Source: Cyanobium sp. M30B3 (GTDB taxonomy: Bacteria > Cyanobacteriota > Cyanobacteriia > PCC-6307 > Cyanobiaceae). Taken from it: a DNA stretch of 64,000 bases. The translations under genes and the position numbers were made by a program. The notes under the pieces were generated by a model. That model saw nothing but the letters and a program-made list of their open reading frames with translations. It was not told where the DNA came from and did not search any database. Positions within the stretch are counted from its first letter, which is position 1. Each line of letters opens with the position of its first letter. Shown in pieces: positions 1 through 7,765 of the stretch. The stretch lies in assembly GCA_018399015.1 (NCBI GenBank), contig CP073761.1:3074465-3138464 (forward strand). The letters are read 5' to 3'.

Positions 1-1
1 A

Positions 2-748
2 CTGATCCTGAAGTGCAGCTGTTGCGCCGCAGGCAGCGCCGTTCTATTGGCAATCGCACCACCAGCCCACTCAATAGCAATATTAGGCGATGACTCACTA
101 ACATTTCTTTTCAAAGATACGCGATTTGACAAGAACAACGCGAACAACGATCCTTCCTTAACCTTGGGCGAAAACCCCAATACCGGCGCCAATAGCTGGT
201 TGGAGGCCGTCATTAAAAACACTAATACAACCAATTCCGTAATTCTTACTCTTGACGCCAATCTCACCAAGGCCTCGGCAGCCTTCATTAGCTCAGTGGC
301 GTTCAATCTTGTCACAGGTTCCACGATTAGCTCCGTTTGTGCAGGCACGATTCCAGAGTCCAATTGTGTGAATCAAGACTTCACCTACGATTCTGACAAT
401 ATTAACATGGCGAATGGTATCAAGGGCCTCGATTTTCGGCTTAACTTTCCATTGGCAGGCGGCCCAAACAGCGATCGCCTGGATCATTACGACACCTTTT
501 CATTCATCATCACAGGCAGGAATCTGAATTTCCGTTCCTTCAACGAGCCCATTGACATTGATGGTGAAGGGATCTTCGCGGCCGCCAGGCTGCAGGGTTA
601 TGGCGGCAGTTCCACCATCTATTCCGCTCCCGGCCCGCTGCCGATCCTTGGCGTAGCCGCCGCCTTCCGCACCAGCCGCCGCCTCCGCCGCCGCCTGGCA
701 TCGGCACGCCTGGCATCAGGCCGGCCGCCGGCCCACCGCCCGGCCTGA
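2..748 (+). CDS. Exported PEP-CTERM-like protein, 5' end outside window
   Basis: The reading frame is open from base 2, so the true start lies off the left edge. The first visible residues form a hydrophobic stretch (AVLLAIAPPAHS) like the core and cleavage zone of a signal peptide. The middle has no catalytic motif I recognise. The C-terminus has the cyanobacterial form of a PEP-CTERM sorting tail: PGPLPILG, a short hydrophobic helix, then an arginine cluster (SRRLRRRL). Such proteins are thought to be handed to an exosortase-type enzyme at the membrane and moved to the cell surface; no exosortase is in the window. The body is near 50% GC in samples (29/60 at 121-180) but the tail is 47/60 at 661-720, so body and tail look of different origin. 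Function of the body is unknown. Confidence 0.75.
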   Translation: MILKCSCCAAGSAVLLAIAPPAHSIAILGDDSLTFLFKDTRFDKNNANNDPSLTLGENPNTGANSWLEAVIKNTNTTNSVILTLDANLTKASAAFISSVAFNLVTGSTISSVCAGTIPESNCVNQDFTYDSDNINMANGIKGLDFRLNFPLAGGPNSDRLDHYDTFSFIITGRNLNFRSFNEPIDIDGEGIFAAARLQGYGGSSTIYSAPGPLPILGVAAAFRTSRRLRRRLASARLASGRPPAHRPA

Positions 749-756
749 GCGCTCAG
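745..756. repeat. Perfect 12-base palindrome holding two convergent stop codons
   Basis: CTGAGCGCTCAG is a perfect palindrome. The TGA of the upstream plus-strand gene (746-748) and the TGA of the minus-strand sulfotransferase (complement of 753-755) both lie inside it. It could form a very short hairpin but has no T-run, so I do not call it a terminator. Confidence 0.6.
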
Positions 757-1832
757 CGCAGCTGGCGGGGCAGGCGCCGGCGGTAGGCCAGGAACAGCTC
801 GCGGGCCTCGTCGCGCAGCTCCTGATCCAGCACCAACCCCTGGCCGGCGGCGCGGGCCACGCCGGACTGGTCAGGGGGGAACACCTCCCCCCACTCCTGC
901 CCCCACACCCGCTGGGCGAAGCGGCTGTTGCTGGCCCCGAATCGCTGCTGCAACAGGGCCGGCAGCCGGCCCTGCCAGCCGTCGAAGCGCTCGGCCACCC
1001 AGCCCCGCTGGCGCGCCAGCTGGCGGAGCTGCTCCACCAGCCGGTTGAGGCCGTGGCCGGCGATCAGCTGGTTGCGGCGCACCGGCAACCGGTCGAGCTC
1101 GCCATTGAGCAGATAGGCCAGCCCCAGCCCGCGCCGCCCCAGCTGTTCGTTGGCCTGATCAAGCGGGGCGGCCCGCCAGCCCGCCGGCGGCGGCGGCAGC
1201 TCCAGCAGGTCCAGCAGCTGGGTGAAGGGATCCTGCCGGCGCGGCCGCAAGGGCAGATAGCTCTGGCGCAGCCCCTCGGCCGCCAGCGGGGCAGCGAAAC
1301 GCTGCTCGAAATCCAGCAGCTGGGGGGCGCGGCGGATCCAGCGCCGCCGCGCCGGCCCGCGCAGGCGGCGACCCTCCAGCTGGGCCCGCACATAGGCCCG
1401 GAAGCTGGGGGCGCCGTAGAGGCGGCCCAGCCCGTGGGCATAGAAGGAGTTGAGCAGCTCGGCCTGGGGGCGCACGAAACTGATCACATGCAGGTCGAAC
1501 CCCTGCGCGGCGCAGTGCCGGCGTAGACGCGCCAGCACCAGGGGGTCACGGAGCAGGGGCGCGAAGTGCTCGGCGCTGAGCAGCAGATCGCCGTTCCAGC
1601 GCCGCTGCTGCCCGAGCAGCCGCTCCAGCGCCTCGAAGCGGCCGGCCTGCAGGGCCCGGGCCAGATCGCGGTGGGAGCGCTCCCGCCAGGGGGTGGGGTA
1701 GCGCAGACCCAGGCGCTCCAGGCCGGGCCGGTTGGCGTGCAGCCGGGCCTGCAGGTAGGTGCTGGCGGTCTTGTGGGGCCCGGCGTGCAGGTGCAGGGTG
1801 CGCTGTTGCGGCCGCAACGGTCCCGGACTCAT
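753..1832 (-). CDS. Sulfotransferase family protein
   Basis: A 359-residue protein whose N-terminus carries a PAPS-type P-loop (HAGPHKTASTYLQ), the 5'-phosphosulfate binding loop of sulfotransferases, including the Lys-Thr-xx-(S/T) pattern. Further on, FVRPQAELLNSFY fits the 3'-phosphate binding arginine/serine element. Such enzymes transfer sulfate from PAPS to sugars or other acceptors; in cyanobacteria they are often linked to surface polysaccharide, but the acceptor cannot be read here. I chose ATG at 1832 because it lies just before the P-loop strand and avoids overlap with the divergent gene starting at 1904; a GTG at 1928 would add 32 Gly/Arg-rich residues. It is convergent with the upstream exported protein. 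Fairly sure of family, not of substrate. Confidence 0.75.
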   Translation of the reverse strand: MSPGPLRPQQRTLHLHAGPHKTASTYLQARLHANRPGLERLGLRYPTPWRERSHRDLARALQAGRFEALERLLGQQRRWNGDLLLSAEHFAPLLRDPLVLARLRRHCAAQGFDLHVISFVRPQAELLNSFYAHGLGRLYGAPSFRAYVRAQLEGRRLRGPARRRWIRRAPQLLDFEQRFAAPLAAEGLRQSYLPLRPRRQDPFTQLLDLLELPPPPAGWRAAPLDQANEQLGRRGLGLAYLLNGELDRLPVRRNQLIAGHGLNRLVEQLRQLARQRGWVAERFDGWQGRLPALLQQRFGASNSRFAQRVWGQEWGEVFPPDQSGVARAAGQGLVLDQELRDEARELFLAYRRRLPRQLR

Positions 1833-1903
1833 GAACACTGCAACGGGCCTGCGCAGGGCATGATCGCCCAGCAACAGCTCCATAACGCCCCCCGGGCCGC
1901 CGC

Positions 1904-2350
1904 GTGAGCCAGCTCCTTGCACCGCCATCCCGCCAGCAGCTGCGGCTGCAGTCGATCAGCTGGGCCGTGGGCGCCGGGCTCACCGCCCTGCTGCTCGGCC
2001 TGCCCCTGGGGCTGGAAGCGGCCCTGCGCGCCGGCGGCTGCGGCCTGTTCTACGGCCTGCTGGCCTTCCACCTGCAGCGGGTCGACCCCGATGACAGCCA
2101 CCTGCAGGCCGGCCTGGTGGGGGCCGTCTGCGGCATCCACAGCCTGGGCCTGCCGGCCATCGCCCCCTGGCCGGCAGGCCCGAGCTGGCCGGCCGCCCTG
2201 GTGGCGGTCGCGCCAACTGTGATGATGGAGCTCATTCGTGCCTGGTTGCCGCTGGTCGGCGCCGCCCTGCTGCTGCACCTGTCACTGCAGCTGCTTCGGC
2301 ACAGATCCCGCCCGGTCGCCCCCGGCGACCTGTCGGCCCGCCGGCCCTGA
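1904..2350 (+). CDS. Small integral membrane protein of unknown function
   Basis: A 148-residue protein opening with GTG. It has about four hydrophobic stretches: around residues 19-38, 44-56, 68-84 and 98-130, the last long enough for one or two spans, ending in a basic/proline tail. No catalytic motif is visible. It ends ten bases before the SNF2 helicase gene, so the two may be co-transcribed. Codon use matches the high-GC housekeeping genes around it. I do not recognise the family. Confidence 0.55.
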   Translation: MSQLLAPPSRQQLRLQSISWAVGAGLTALLLGLPLGLEAALRAGGCGLFYGLLAFHLQRVDPDDSHLQAGLVGAVCGIHSLGLPAIAPWPAGPSWPAALVAVAPTVMMELIRAWLPLVGAALLLHLSLQLLRHRSRPVAPGDLSARRP

Positions 2351-2360
2351 TGACCCTGGG

Positions 2361-5300
2361 ATGAGCCTGCTGCACGCCACCTGGCTGTTTCCCCCTCAAG
2401 GGGCGGGCGGTCGCCTGTTTCTGTGGGCGGACACCTGGAAGGTGGCCAGCCCGGTGCAGCCCGGCCAGGAGGCCCCCGCGCATCCCTTCGCCCTCACCCC
2501 CGACGAGGTGGCCGACTGGCTGGATGACAACGGCTACTGGAGCGAAGCCCTGCGGCCCGCCCGCGCCACCCTCACCCTGCCGAGCCGCACCCAGGCCAAC
2601 CGGGGCCGCAGCAGCAACAGCAGCAGCAGCAACAGCAGCAAGGCCTGGAGCGGCCTGCCGCTGCAGGCCGGCGAACCGATCCCCAGGCAGCTGGAATGGT
2701 GGCCCTGGCAGGTGGAGGGCTGGGCCCTCGATCCGGCCAGCGCCGCCGAGTGGCTGAGCGGCCTGCCCCTGGCCGCCGGCCACCTGGACATGGCCGACGA
2801 CCTGCGTTGGTGGACCCACCTGCAGCGCTGGGCCCTGAGCCTGATCGCCCGCGGCCGCTGGCTGCCCCAGATCGAGGACGGCATCGCCCGCTGGCTGCCC
2901 CTGCTCAACCGCGAGGGCGACCGGCACCGCCTGGAGGAGCTGGCGATCGGCATTCCCCAGGTGGCCACCTGCGCCATGGCTGCCGGGCCGGAGGGCGATC
3001 CAGCCCTGGCCTGTCGCCGCCCGGGCAGCGGCCGGCTGCGGGTGGCCAGCCTGCTGGAGGCCCTGCTCGACGGCCAGCTGCGGGCGGGCTTCAGACCGGA
3101 GGGTGAGGGCCTCGATCCGCTGCTGCTGGCCTGGCAGAAGGCCCTGGGCAAGGGCACGGGCCAGCTCCATCTGGATGAGGAGGATCTCGAGCGGCTGATC
3201 ATCGCCACCCACCACTGGCGCGAGGCCGTGGCCGGACGGGTGGCGCCGGCCCGGGCCTGCCTGGAGCTGTTCACCCCCGCCGAGGGGGAGGAGCTGTGGG
3301 AGCTGAAGTTCAGCCTGCAGGCCGAGGCCGACCCCAGCCTGCGGGTGCCGGCCGCCGTGGCCTGGAGCGCCGGCGACCGCACCCTGCAGCTGGGTGAAGT
3401 GGCCGTGCCCCAGCCCAGCGAGCTGCTGCTGGAGGGTCTGGGGCGGGCCCTCACCGTGTTTGAACCGATCGAGCGGGGCCTGGATGCCACCACCCCCGAG
3501 GCGATGCAGCTCACCCCGGCCGAGGCCTTCGTGCTGGTGCGCACCGCCGCGGCCCAGCTGCGCGACGTGGGCGTGGGGGTGATCCTGCCGCCCAGCCTGG
3601 CGGGCGGTCTGGCCAGCCGCCTGGGGCTGGCGATCCAGGCCGAACTGCCCGACAGGTCGCGCGGCTTCACCCTCGGCGAAACCCTGAACATGACCTGGGA
3701 GTTCATGATCGGCGGGGTGACGCTCACCCTGCGCGACCTGGAACGCCTGCAGACCAAGCGCAGCCCGCTGGTGCAGCACAAGGGGGCCTGGATCGAGCTG
3801 CGGCCCGCCGATCTGCGCAACGCCGAGAAATTCAGCGTTGTCGACCCCGACCTCAGCCTCGACGACGCCCTGCGGCTCACCGCCAGCGAGGGCGACACCT
3901 TCCACCGCCTGCCCGTGCACCGCTTCACTGCCGGGGTGCGGCTGCAGGCGGTGCTGGAGCAGTACCACCAGCAGAAGGCCCCCGATCCGCTGCCGGCGCC
4001 CCCCGGCTTCGCCGGCCAGCTGCGGCCCTACCAGGAGCGGGGCCTGGGCTGGCTGGCCTTCCTGCACCGCTTCGACCAGGGGGCCTGCCTGGCCGACGAC
4101 ATGGGCCTGGGCAAGACGATCCAGCTGCTGGCCTTCCTGCAGCACCTCAAGGCCGAGGAGGAGCTCAGGCGGCCCGTGCTGCTGGTGGCCCCCACCTCCG
4201 TGCTCACCAACTGGAAGCGGGAGGCGGCGGCCTTCACGCCGGAGCTCACGGTGAAGGAGCACTACGGCCCGCGCCGGCCCAGCACCGATGCGGCGCTGAA
4301 GAAGGCCCTCAAGGGCGTCGACCTGGTGCTCACCAGCTACGGCCTGCTGCAGCGCGACGGCGAACTGCTGGAGAGCGTCGACTGGCAGGGGGTGGTGATC
4401 GACGAGGCCCAGGCGATCAAGAATCCCAGCGCCAAGCAATCGATGGCCGCCCGCGACCTGGCCCGGCCCGGCCGCGGCAGCCGCAGCGGCCGCTTCCGCA
4501 TCGCCCTCACCGGCACCCCGGTGGAGAACCGCGTCAGCGAGCTGTGGGCGCTGATGGACTTCCTCAATCCAAAGGTGCTGGGCGACGAGCCCTTCTTCCG
4601 CCAGCGCTACCGCCTGCCGATCGAGCGCTACGGCGACATGGCCTCGATGCGAGATCTCAAGGCCCGCGTGGGCCCGTTCATCCTGCGGCGCCTCAAGACC
4701 GACCGCTCGATCATCTCCGACCTGCCCGAGAAGGTGGAGCTGCACGAGTGGGTGGGGCTCAGCCCCGAGCAGAAGACGCTCTACAACCGCACCGTGGAGC
4801 AGAGCCTCGACGCCATCGCCCGCGCCCCGCTGGGCCAGAAGCACGGCCAGGTGCTGGCACTGCTCACCAAGCTCAAGCAGGTGTGCAACCACCCCGCCCT
4901 GGCCCTGGGCGAAGACGCGAAGGCGGCCGTGGGCAACGGAGTGGGCAATGGAGCAGCGGCGGGTTTTGCCTCCCGCAGCGCCAAGGTGCAACGGCTGGAG
5001 GAGATCCTCGAGGAGGTGATCGAGGCGGGCGACCGGGCGCTGCTGTTCACCCAGTTCGCCGAGTGGGGCCACCTGCTCAAGGCCCACCTGGAGCGCACCT
5101 GGCGCCAGGAGGTGCCCTTCCTCTACGGCAACACCAGCAAGGCCGAGCGCCAGGCGATGGTGGATCGCTTCCAGGACGATCCCCGCGGCCCCCAGCTGTT
5201 CCTGCTCTCGCTCAAGGCCGGCGGCGTAGGCCTCAACCTCACCCGCGCCAGCCACGTGTTCCACATCGACCGCTGGTGGAATCCGGCCGTGGAGAACCAG

Positions 5301-5510
5301 GCCACCGACCGCGCCTACCGCATCGGCCAGCAGAACCGGGTGCTGGTGCACAAGTTCATCACCAGCGGCTCGGTGGAGGAGCGCATCGACCGGATGATCC
5401 GCGAGAAGTCAAAGCTGGCCGAGGAGATCGTGGGCTCCGGCGAGGACTGGCTGGGCGGCCTGGACGTGGGCCAGCTCAAGGATCTGGTGGCCCTGCAGGA
5501 GCAGGATTGA
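2361..5510 (+). CDS. SNF2/Rad54-family DNA-dependent ATPase (helicase-like)
   Basis: A 1049-residue protein. The first ~500 residues form the bacterial SNF2-associated region. The ATPase core follows: Walker A DDMGLGKT near residue 580, Walker B DEAQ near 681, motif III LTGTPVENR, then the C-terminal helicase half with KAGGVGLNL and the motif VI stretch TDRAYRIGQ. Such proteins translocate on DNA and remodel DNA-protein complexes. The start at 2361 (MSLLHATWLFPP) is preferred because the frame upstream overlaps the previous gene. A Ser/Asn homopolymeric stretch (roughly 2611-2643, AGC/AAC triplets) interrupts the N-terminal part and may vary in length. It is followed at five bases by the ceramidase-like gene and then a SWIM zinc-finger gene; SNF2-SWIM pairing is common in bacteria and suggests a shared DNA-related role. 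Confidence 0.92.
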   Translation: MSLLHATWLFPPQGAGGRLFLWADTWKVASPVQPGQEAPAHPFALTPDEVADWLDDNGYWSEALRPARATLTLPSRTQANRGRSSNSSSSNSSKAWSGLPLQAGEPIPRQLEWWPWQVEGWALDPASAAEWLSGLPLAAGHLDMADDLRWWTHLQRWALSLIARGRWLPQIEDGIARWLPLLNREGDRHRLEELAIGIPQVATCAMAAGPEGDPALACRRPGSGRLRVASLLEALLDGQLRAGFRPEGEGLDPLLLAWQKALGKGTGQLHLDEEDLERLIIATHHWREAVAGRVAPARACLELFTPAEGEELWELKFSLQAEADPSLRVPAAVAWSAGDRTLQLGEVAVPQPSELLLEGLGRALTVFEPIERGLDATTPEAMQLTPAEAFVLVRTAAAQLRDVGVGVILPPSLAGGLASRLGLAIQAELPDRSRGFTLGETLNMTWEFMIGGVTLTLRDLERLQTKRSPLVQHKGAWIELRPADLRNAEKFSVVDPDLSLDDALRLTASEGDTFHRLPVHRFTAGVRLQAVLEQYHQQKAPDPLPAPPGFAGQLRPYQERGLGWLAFLHRFDQGACLADDMGLGKTIQLLAFLQHLKAEEELRRPVLLVAPTSVLTNWKREAAAFTPELTVKEHYGPRRPSTDAALKKALKGVDLVLTSYGLLQRDGELLESVDWQGVVIDEAQAIKNPSAKQSMAARDLARPGRGSRSGRFRIALTGTPVENRVSELWALMDFLNPKVLGDEPFFRQRYRLPIERYGDMASMRDLKARVGPFILRRLKTDRSIISDLPEKVELHEWVGLSPEQKTLYNRTVEQSLDAIARAPLGQKHGQVLALLTKLKQVCNHPALALGEDAKAAVGNGVGNGAAAGFASRSAKVQRLEEILEEVIEAGDRALLFTQFAEWGHLLKAHLERTWRQEVPFLYGNTSKAERQAMVDRFQDDPRGPQLFLLSLKAGGVGLNLTRASHVFHIDRWWNPAVENQATDRAYRIGQQNRVLVHKFITSGSVEERIDRMIREKSKLAEEIVGSGEDWLGGLDVGQLKDLVALQEQD

Positions 5511-5514
5511 ACCG

Positions 5515-6156
5515 ATGGCCGTGCTCGACCTCTACTGCGAACGGCTCGGCCCCGGCCTGCTGGCCGAACCGCTGAACGCCATCACCAACGGGGCCTTCCT
5601 GGTGGCGGCCTGGCGGCTGGCAAACCTGGCCCGCGGCGATCGCGGCGTGCTGGCCCTGGCGGCCCTGGCCCTGGCCATCGGGGTGGGCAGCGGCCTGTTC
5701 CACACCTTCGCCACCGGCTGGGCGCTGGCGGCCGATGTGCTGCCGATCCTGCTGTTCCAGCTGCTGTTCCTGCTGCTCTACCTGCGCCGGCAGGTGGGCC
5801 TGGGCGCCGCACCGGCGGCGGGCCTCTGCCTGGCCTTCCTGCTGGCCTGCCTGGCGGGGCGGGGCTTTCCCGGCATGCTGAACGGATCGCTGGCCTACGC
5901 CCCCACCCTGGCGGTGCTGGCCCTGCTGGCCTGGCATCAGCTGCGCCAGCAGCACTCAGAGCTGCTGCTGGCGGCCACCGGCCTGTTCAGCCTGTCGCTG
6001 CTGCTGCGCAGTGTGGACAATGCCCTCTGCCCGCTCTTTCCGATCGGCACCCACCTGTTCTGGCACCTGCTCAACGCCGCGGTGCTGGTGCTGAGCGGCC
6101 GGGCCCTGCTGGCCAGCCAGCAGAATGAAGTCTTCATTCCCGCGGGCCGGCGATGA
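5515..6156 (+). CDS. Ceramidase-family (alkaline ceramidase/CREST-type) membrane protein
   Basis: A 213-residue, mostly hydrophobic protein with about seven membrane segments. It shows the conserved polar set of the alkaline ceramidase family (PF05875-like): an E...N..TN element near the N-terminus (EPLNAITN), GSGLFH, an Asp in the middle (ADVLPI), and a C-terminal D...G.H..WH pattern (SVDNA, GTHLFWH). In characterised members these His/Asp residues bind catalytic zinc and cleave amide-linked lipids inside the membrane. Cyanobacteria of this type are not known to make sphingolipids, so the substrate is unclear; another amide lipid or a receptor-like role is possible. It sits between the SNF2 and SWIM genes, and its TGA overlaps the ATG of the next gene (ATGA). 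Confidence 0.7.
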   Translation: MAVLDLYCERLGPGLLAEPLNAITNGAFLVAAWRLANLARGDRGVLALAALALAIGVGSGLFHTFATGWALAADVLPILLFQLLFLLLYLRRQVGLGAAPAAGLCLAFLLACLAGRGFPGMLNGSLAYAPTLAVLALLAWHQLRQQHSELLLAATGLFSLSLLLRSVDNALCPLFPIGTHLFWHLLNAAVLVLSGRALLASQQNEVFIPAGRR

Positions 6157-7079
6157 CCGTTTCCTCCCCCGCCATCAACACCCAGCTGGGCGACGAGGGC
6201 CTGGGCCAGCAACCCTGGTGGGTGGAGCAGTGGATGGAGCTGATCCACGGCTACCGCTTCAAGAAGCGGCTGGAGCGCGCCTGGGAGTATGCCCGCTCCG
6301 GCAACGTCACCTCGATCCGCTTCGAGGGGCGGCGGGTGCATGCCCGCGTGCAGGGCAGCGGCGAGGAGCCCTACAAGGTGAAGCTCTGGCTCGACGTGCT
6401 CAACGACGAGGACTGGGGCTATGTGCTCGACGCCCTCACCCAGAAGGCCCGCTGGTCGGCCCAGCTGCTGGCGGGCGTCATGCCCCAGGACATCGAGCGG
6501 GCCTTCGCCGCCAGCGGCAAGCGCCTGTTCCCGTTCAAGTTGCAGGAGGTGCGCAGCGAGTGCAGCTGCCCCGACAAGGCCAACCCCTGCAAGCACGTGA
6601 GCGCGGTGTTCTACCTGATGGGCGACCGCTTCAGCGAAGACCCCTTCGTGCTCTTCCAGCTGCGCGGCCGCACCCGCTCCCAGCTGCTGGGCGACCTGGC
6701 CAAGCGACGCCGCCGCGCCCTGGCCAGGCAGGCCCGCCAGGCCCGCGCCCGGGGCGAGGAGTCTGGAGCCAGTGGCGGCCCCCAGCAGCCGGTGCACGGC
6801 GCCATCACCGACCCCAGCCGCTGGTGGCGCTACGACGCCGCCCTCGATCCCGACCTGGTGGTGATCACCCCTGCCCTGGAGGGGGACACCGGCCTGGACG
6901 CCGCCGGTCCCCTGCCCCTGGCCGAGGCGCCCCAGTTCCCGGAGGCCAACCAGCGCTTCCTCGCCCACGTGCGCGAGCACGGCCAGGCGATGGCCGCCCT
7001 GGCCATGGCCCGGGCGATGGACAACGGCCATGAGGGCGGCCAGGAGACCGCCGCAGCGAGCGATGCCGGCAGCGGTTGA
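6153..7079 (+). CDS. SWIM zinc-finger protein
   Basis: A 308-residue protein whose central part (about residues 137-149) carries the SWIM signature CxC...CxH: SECSCPDKANPCKHVSAV. SWIM domains bind zinc and are predicted to contact DNA or proteins, and they recur beside bacterial SNF2 ATPases, as here one gene upstream. The N-terminal half contains WWVEQWMELIHGYRFKKRLERA, a conserved start of this family (two overlapping pieces shown as one idea). The C-terminal half is less conserved and rich in Arg/Ala. The start overlaps the preceding stop by four bases, implying translational coupling. Likely partner of the SNF2 protein. Confidence 0.85.
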   Translation: MTVSSPAINTQLGDEGLGQQPWWVEQWMELIHGYRFKKRLERAWEYARSGNVTSIRFEGRRVHARVQGSGEEPYKVKLWLDVLNDEDWGYVLDALTQKARWSAQLLAGVMPQDIERAFAASGKRLFPFKLQEVRSECSCPDKANPCKHVSAVFYLMGDRFSEDPFVLFQLRGRTRSQLLGDLAKRRRRALARQARQARARGEESGASGGPQQPVHGAITDPSRWWRYDAALDPDLVVITPALEGDTGLDAAGPLPLAEAPQFPEANQRFLAHVREHGQAMAALAMARAMDNGHEGGQETAAASDAGSG

Positions 7080-7554
7080 GCCGATCGTGCCGGGCTGGTT
7101 GACCCCAGCCACCCAGCAGTTGGTGGGCCAGCTGCTGCACAGCCACGCGCAGGCCTTCGGCAGGCCCCTGCTGGCGGGGCTGGGCGCCGACGCCACGCCG
7201 CTGCAGTGGAGCCAGGCCCTGTTTGCCGCCGCCACGGTGGTGCTGGCCCACGACGGCGCTGATCCCGGCGGCGATCCGGGCCCCCGGCTGATCTACGCCA
7301 ACCGGGCCGCCCTGCGGCTCTGGCGCCGCCCCTGGGATGCGCTGGTGGGCATGCCCTCACGGCTCACCGCCGAGCCGGCCGAGCGCGCCGGGCGCGCCCA
7401 GGCCCTGGCCAGCGTGCAGCGCCAGCACGCCATCAGCGACTACGCGGGAGTGCGCATCGACAGCCAGGGCCGCCGCTTCCAGATCCGCGGCGCCAGGGTA
7501 TGGACCCTGCCCTGCGGCCAGGCGGCGGCCTTCAGCGACTGGCACTGGCTCTGA
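7063..7554 (+). CDS. MEKHLA (PAS-related) domain protein
   Basis: A 163-residue protein filling a single MEKHLA domain. Visible hallmarks are LIYANRAALRLW, a PSRLTAEPAERAGRA block, DYAGVRIDSQGRRFQI and a closing GQAAAFSDW. The domain is related to PAS sensors and is found at the end of plant HD-ZIP III proteins and as stand-alone proteins in cyanobacteria; its ligand is not settled. ATG at 7063 (MPAAVEPIVPGWL) is chosen over an upstream GTG at 7030 because it leaves only a 17-base overlap with the SWIM gene and matches the usual compact length. It ends the SNF2-to-MEKHLA run; a 211-base gap follows. Confidence 0.8.
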   Translation: MPAAVEPIVPGWLTPATQQLVGQLLHSHAQAFGRPLLAGLGADATPLQWSQALFAAATVVLAHDGADPGGDPGPRLIYANRAALRLWRRPWDALVGMPSRLTAEPAERAGRAQALASVQRQHAISDYAGVRIDSQGRRFQIRGARVWTLPCGQAAAFSDWHWL

Positions 7555-7765
7555 CCCCGGTGGCGCAGACCCTGCTGGGCCATCCGGTGGCCGTTGGGTA
7601 CAGACGACCCGGCCCATCGAGATGTATTGCTCAACACATAGGCTCAGCGATTGCACGCACTTGAAAACGTATTTCAACTGACATCAGCGTCCCTTGTTAA
7701 ATCCCCCTTAACGGGTTTCCCAATCTGAGTTGAGAGGGTTGGCCAAAGTCCTCTGATCCAAGATC
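7555..7765 (+). promoter_or_regulatory. Intergenic control region before the phosphoesterase island, with candidate Pho box
   Basis: This AT-richer gap precedes the first secreted phosphoesterase. It contains a perfect inverted repeat TTGAAA-5-TTTCAA (7661-7677). At 7696-7714 there are two 8-base half-sites, GTTAAATC and CTTAACGG, separated by CCC. The 8-3-8 layout with a TTAA core is like the cyanobacterial PhoB/SphR box (CTTAACCT-type repeats), but the match is partial. No convincing -35/-10 pair is assigned. The second half-site ends about 50 bases before the GTG start. The assignment rests on layout and the nature of the downstream genes. Confidence 0.3.

Noticed and set aside
2232-5351. 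Very long antisense frame opposite the SNF2 gene
   Set aside because: The plus frame has all helicase motifs; the antisense product is a low-complexity Gly/Ala/Gln/His-rich chain typical of high-GC shadow frames.
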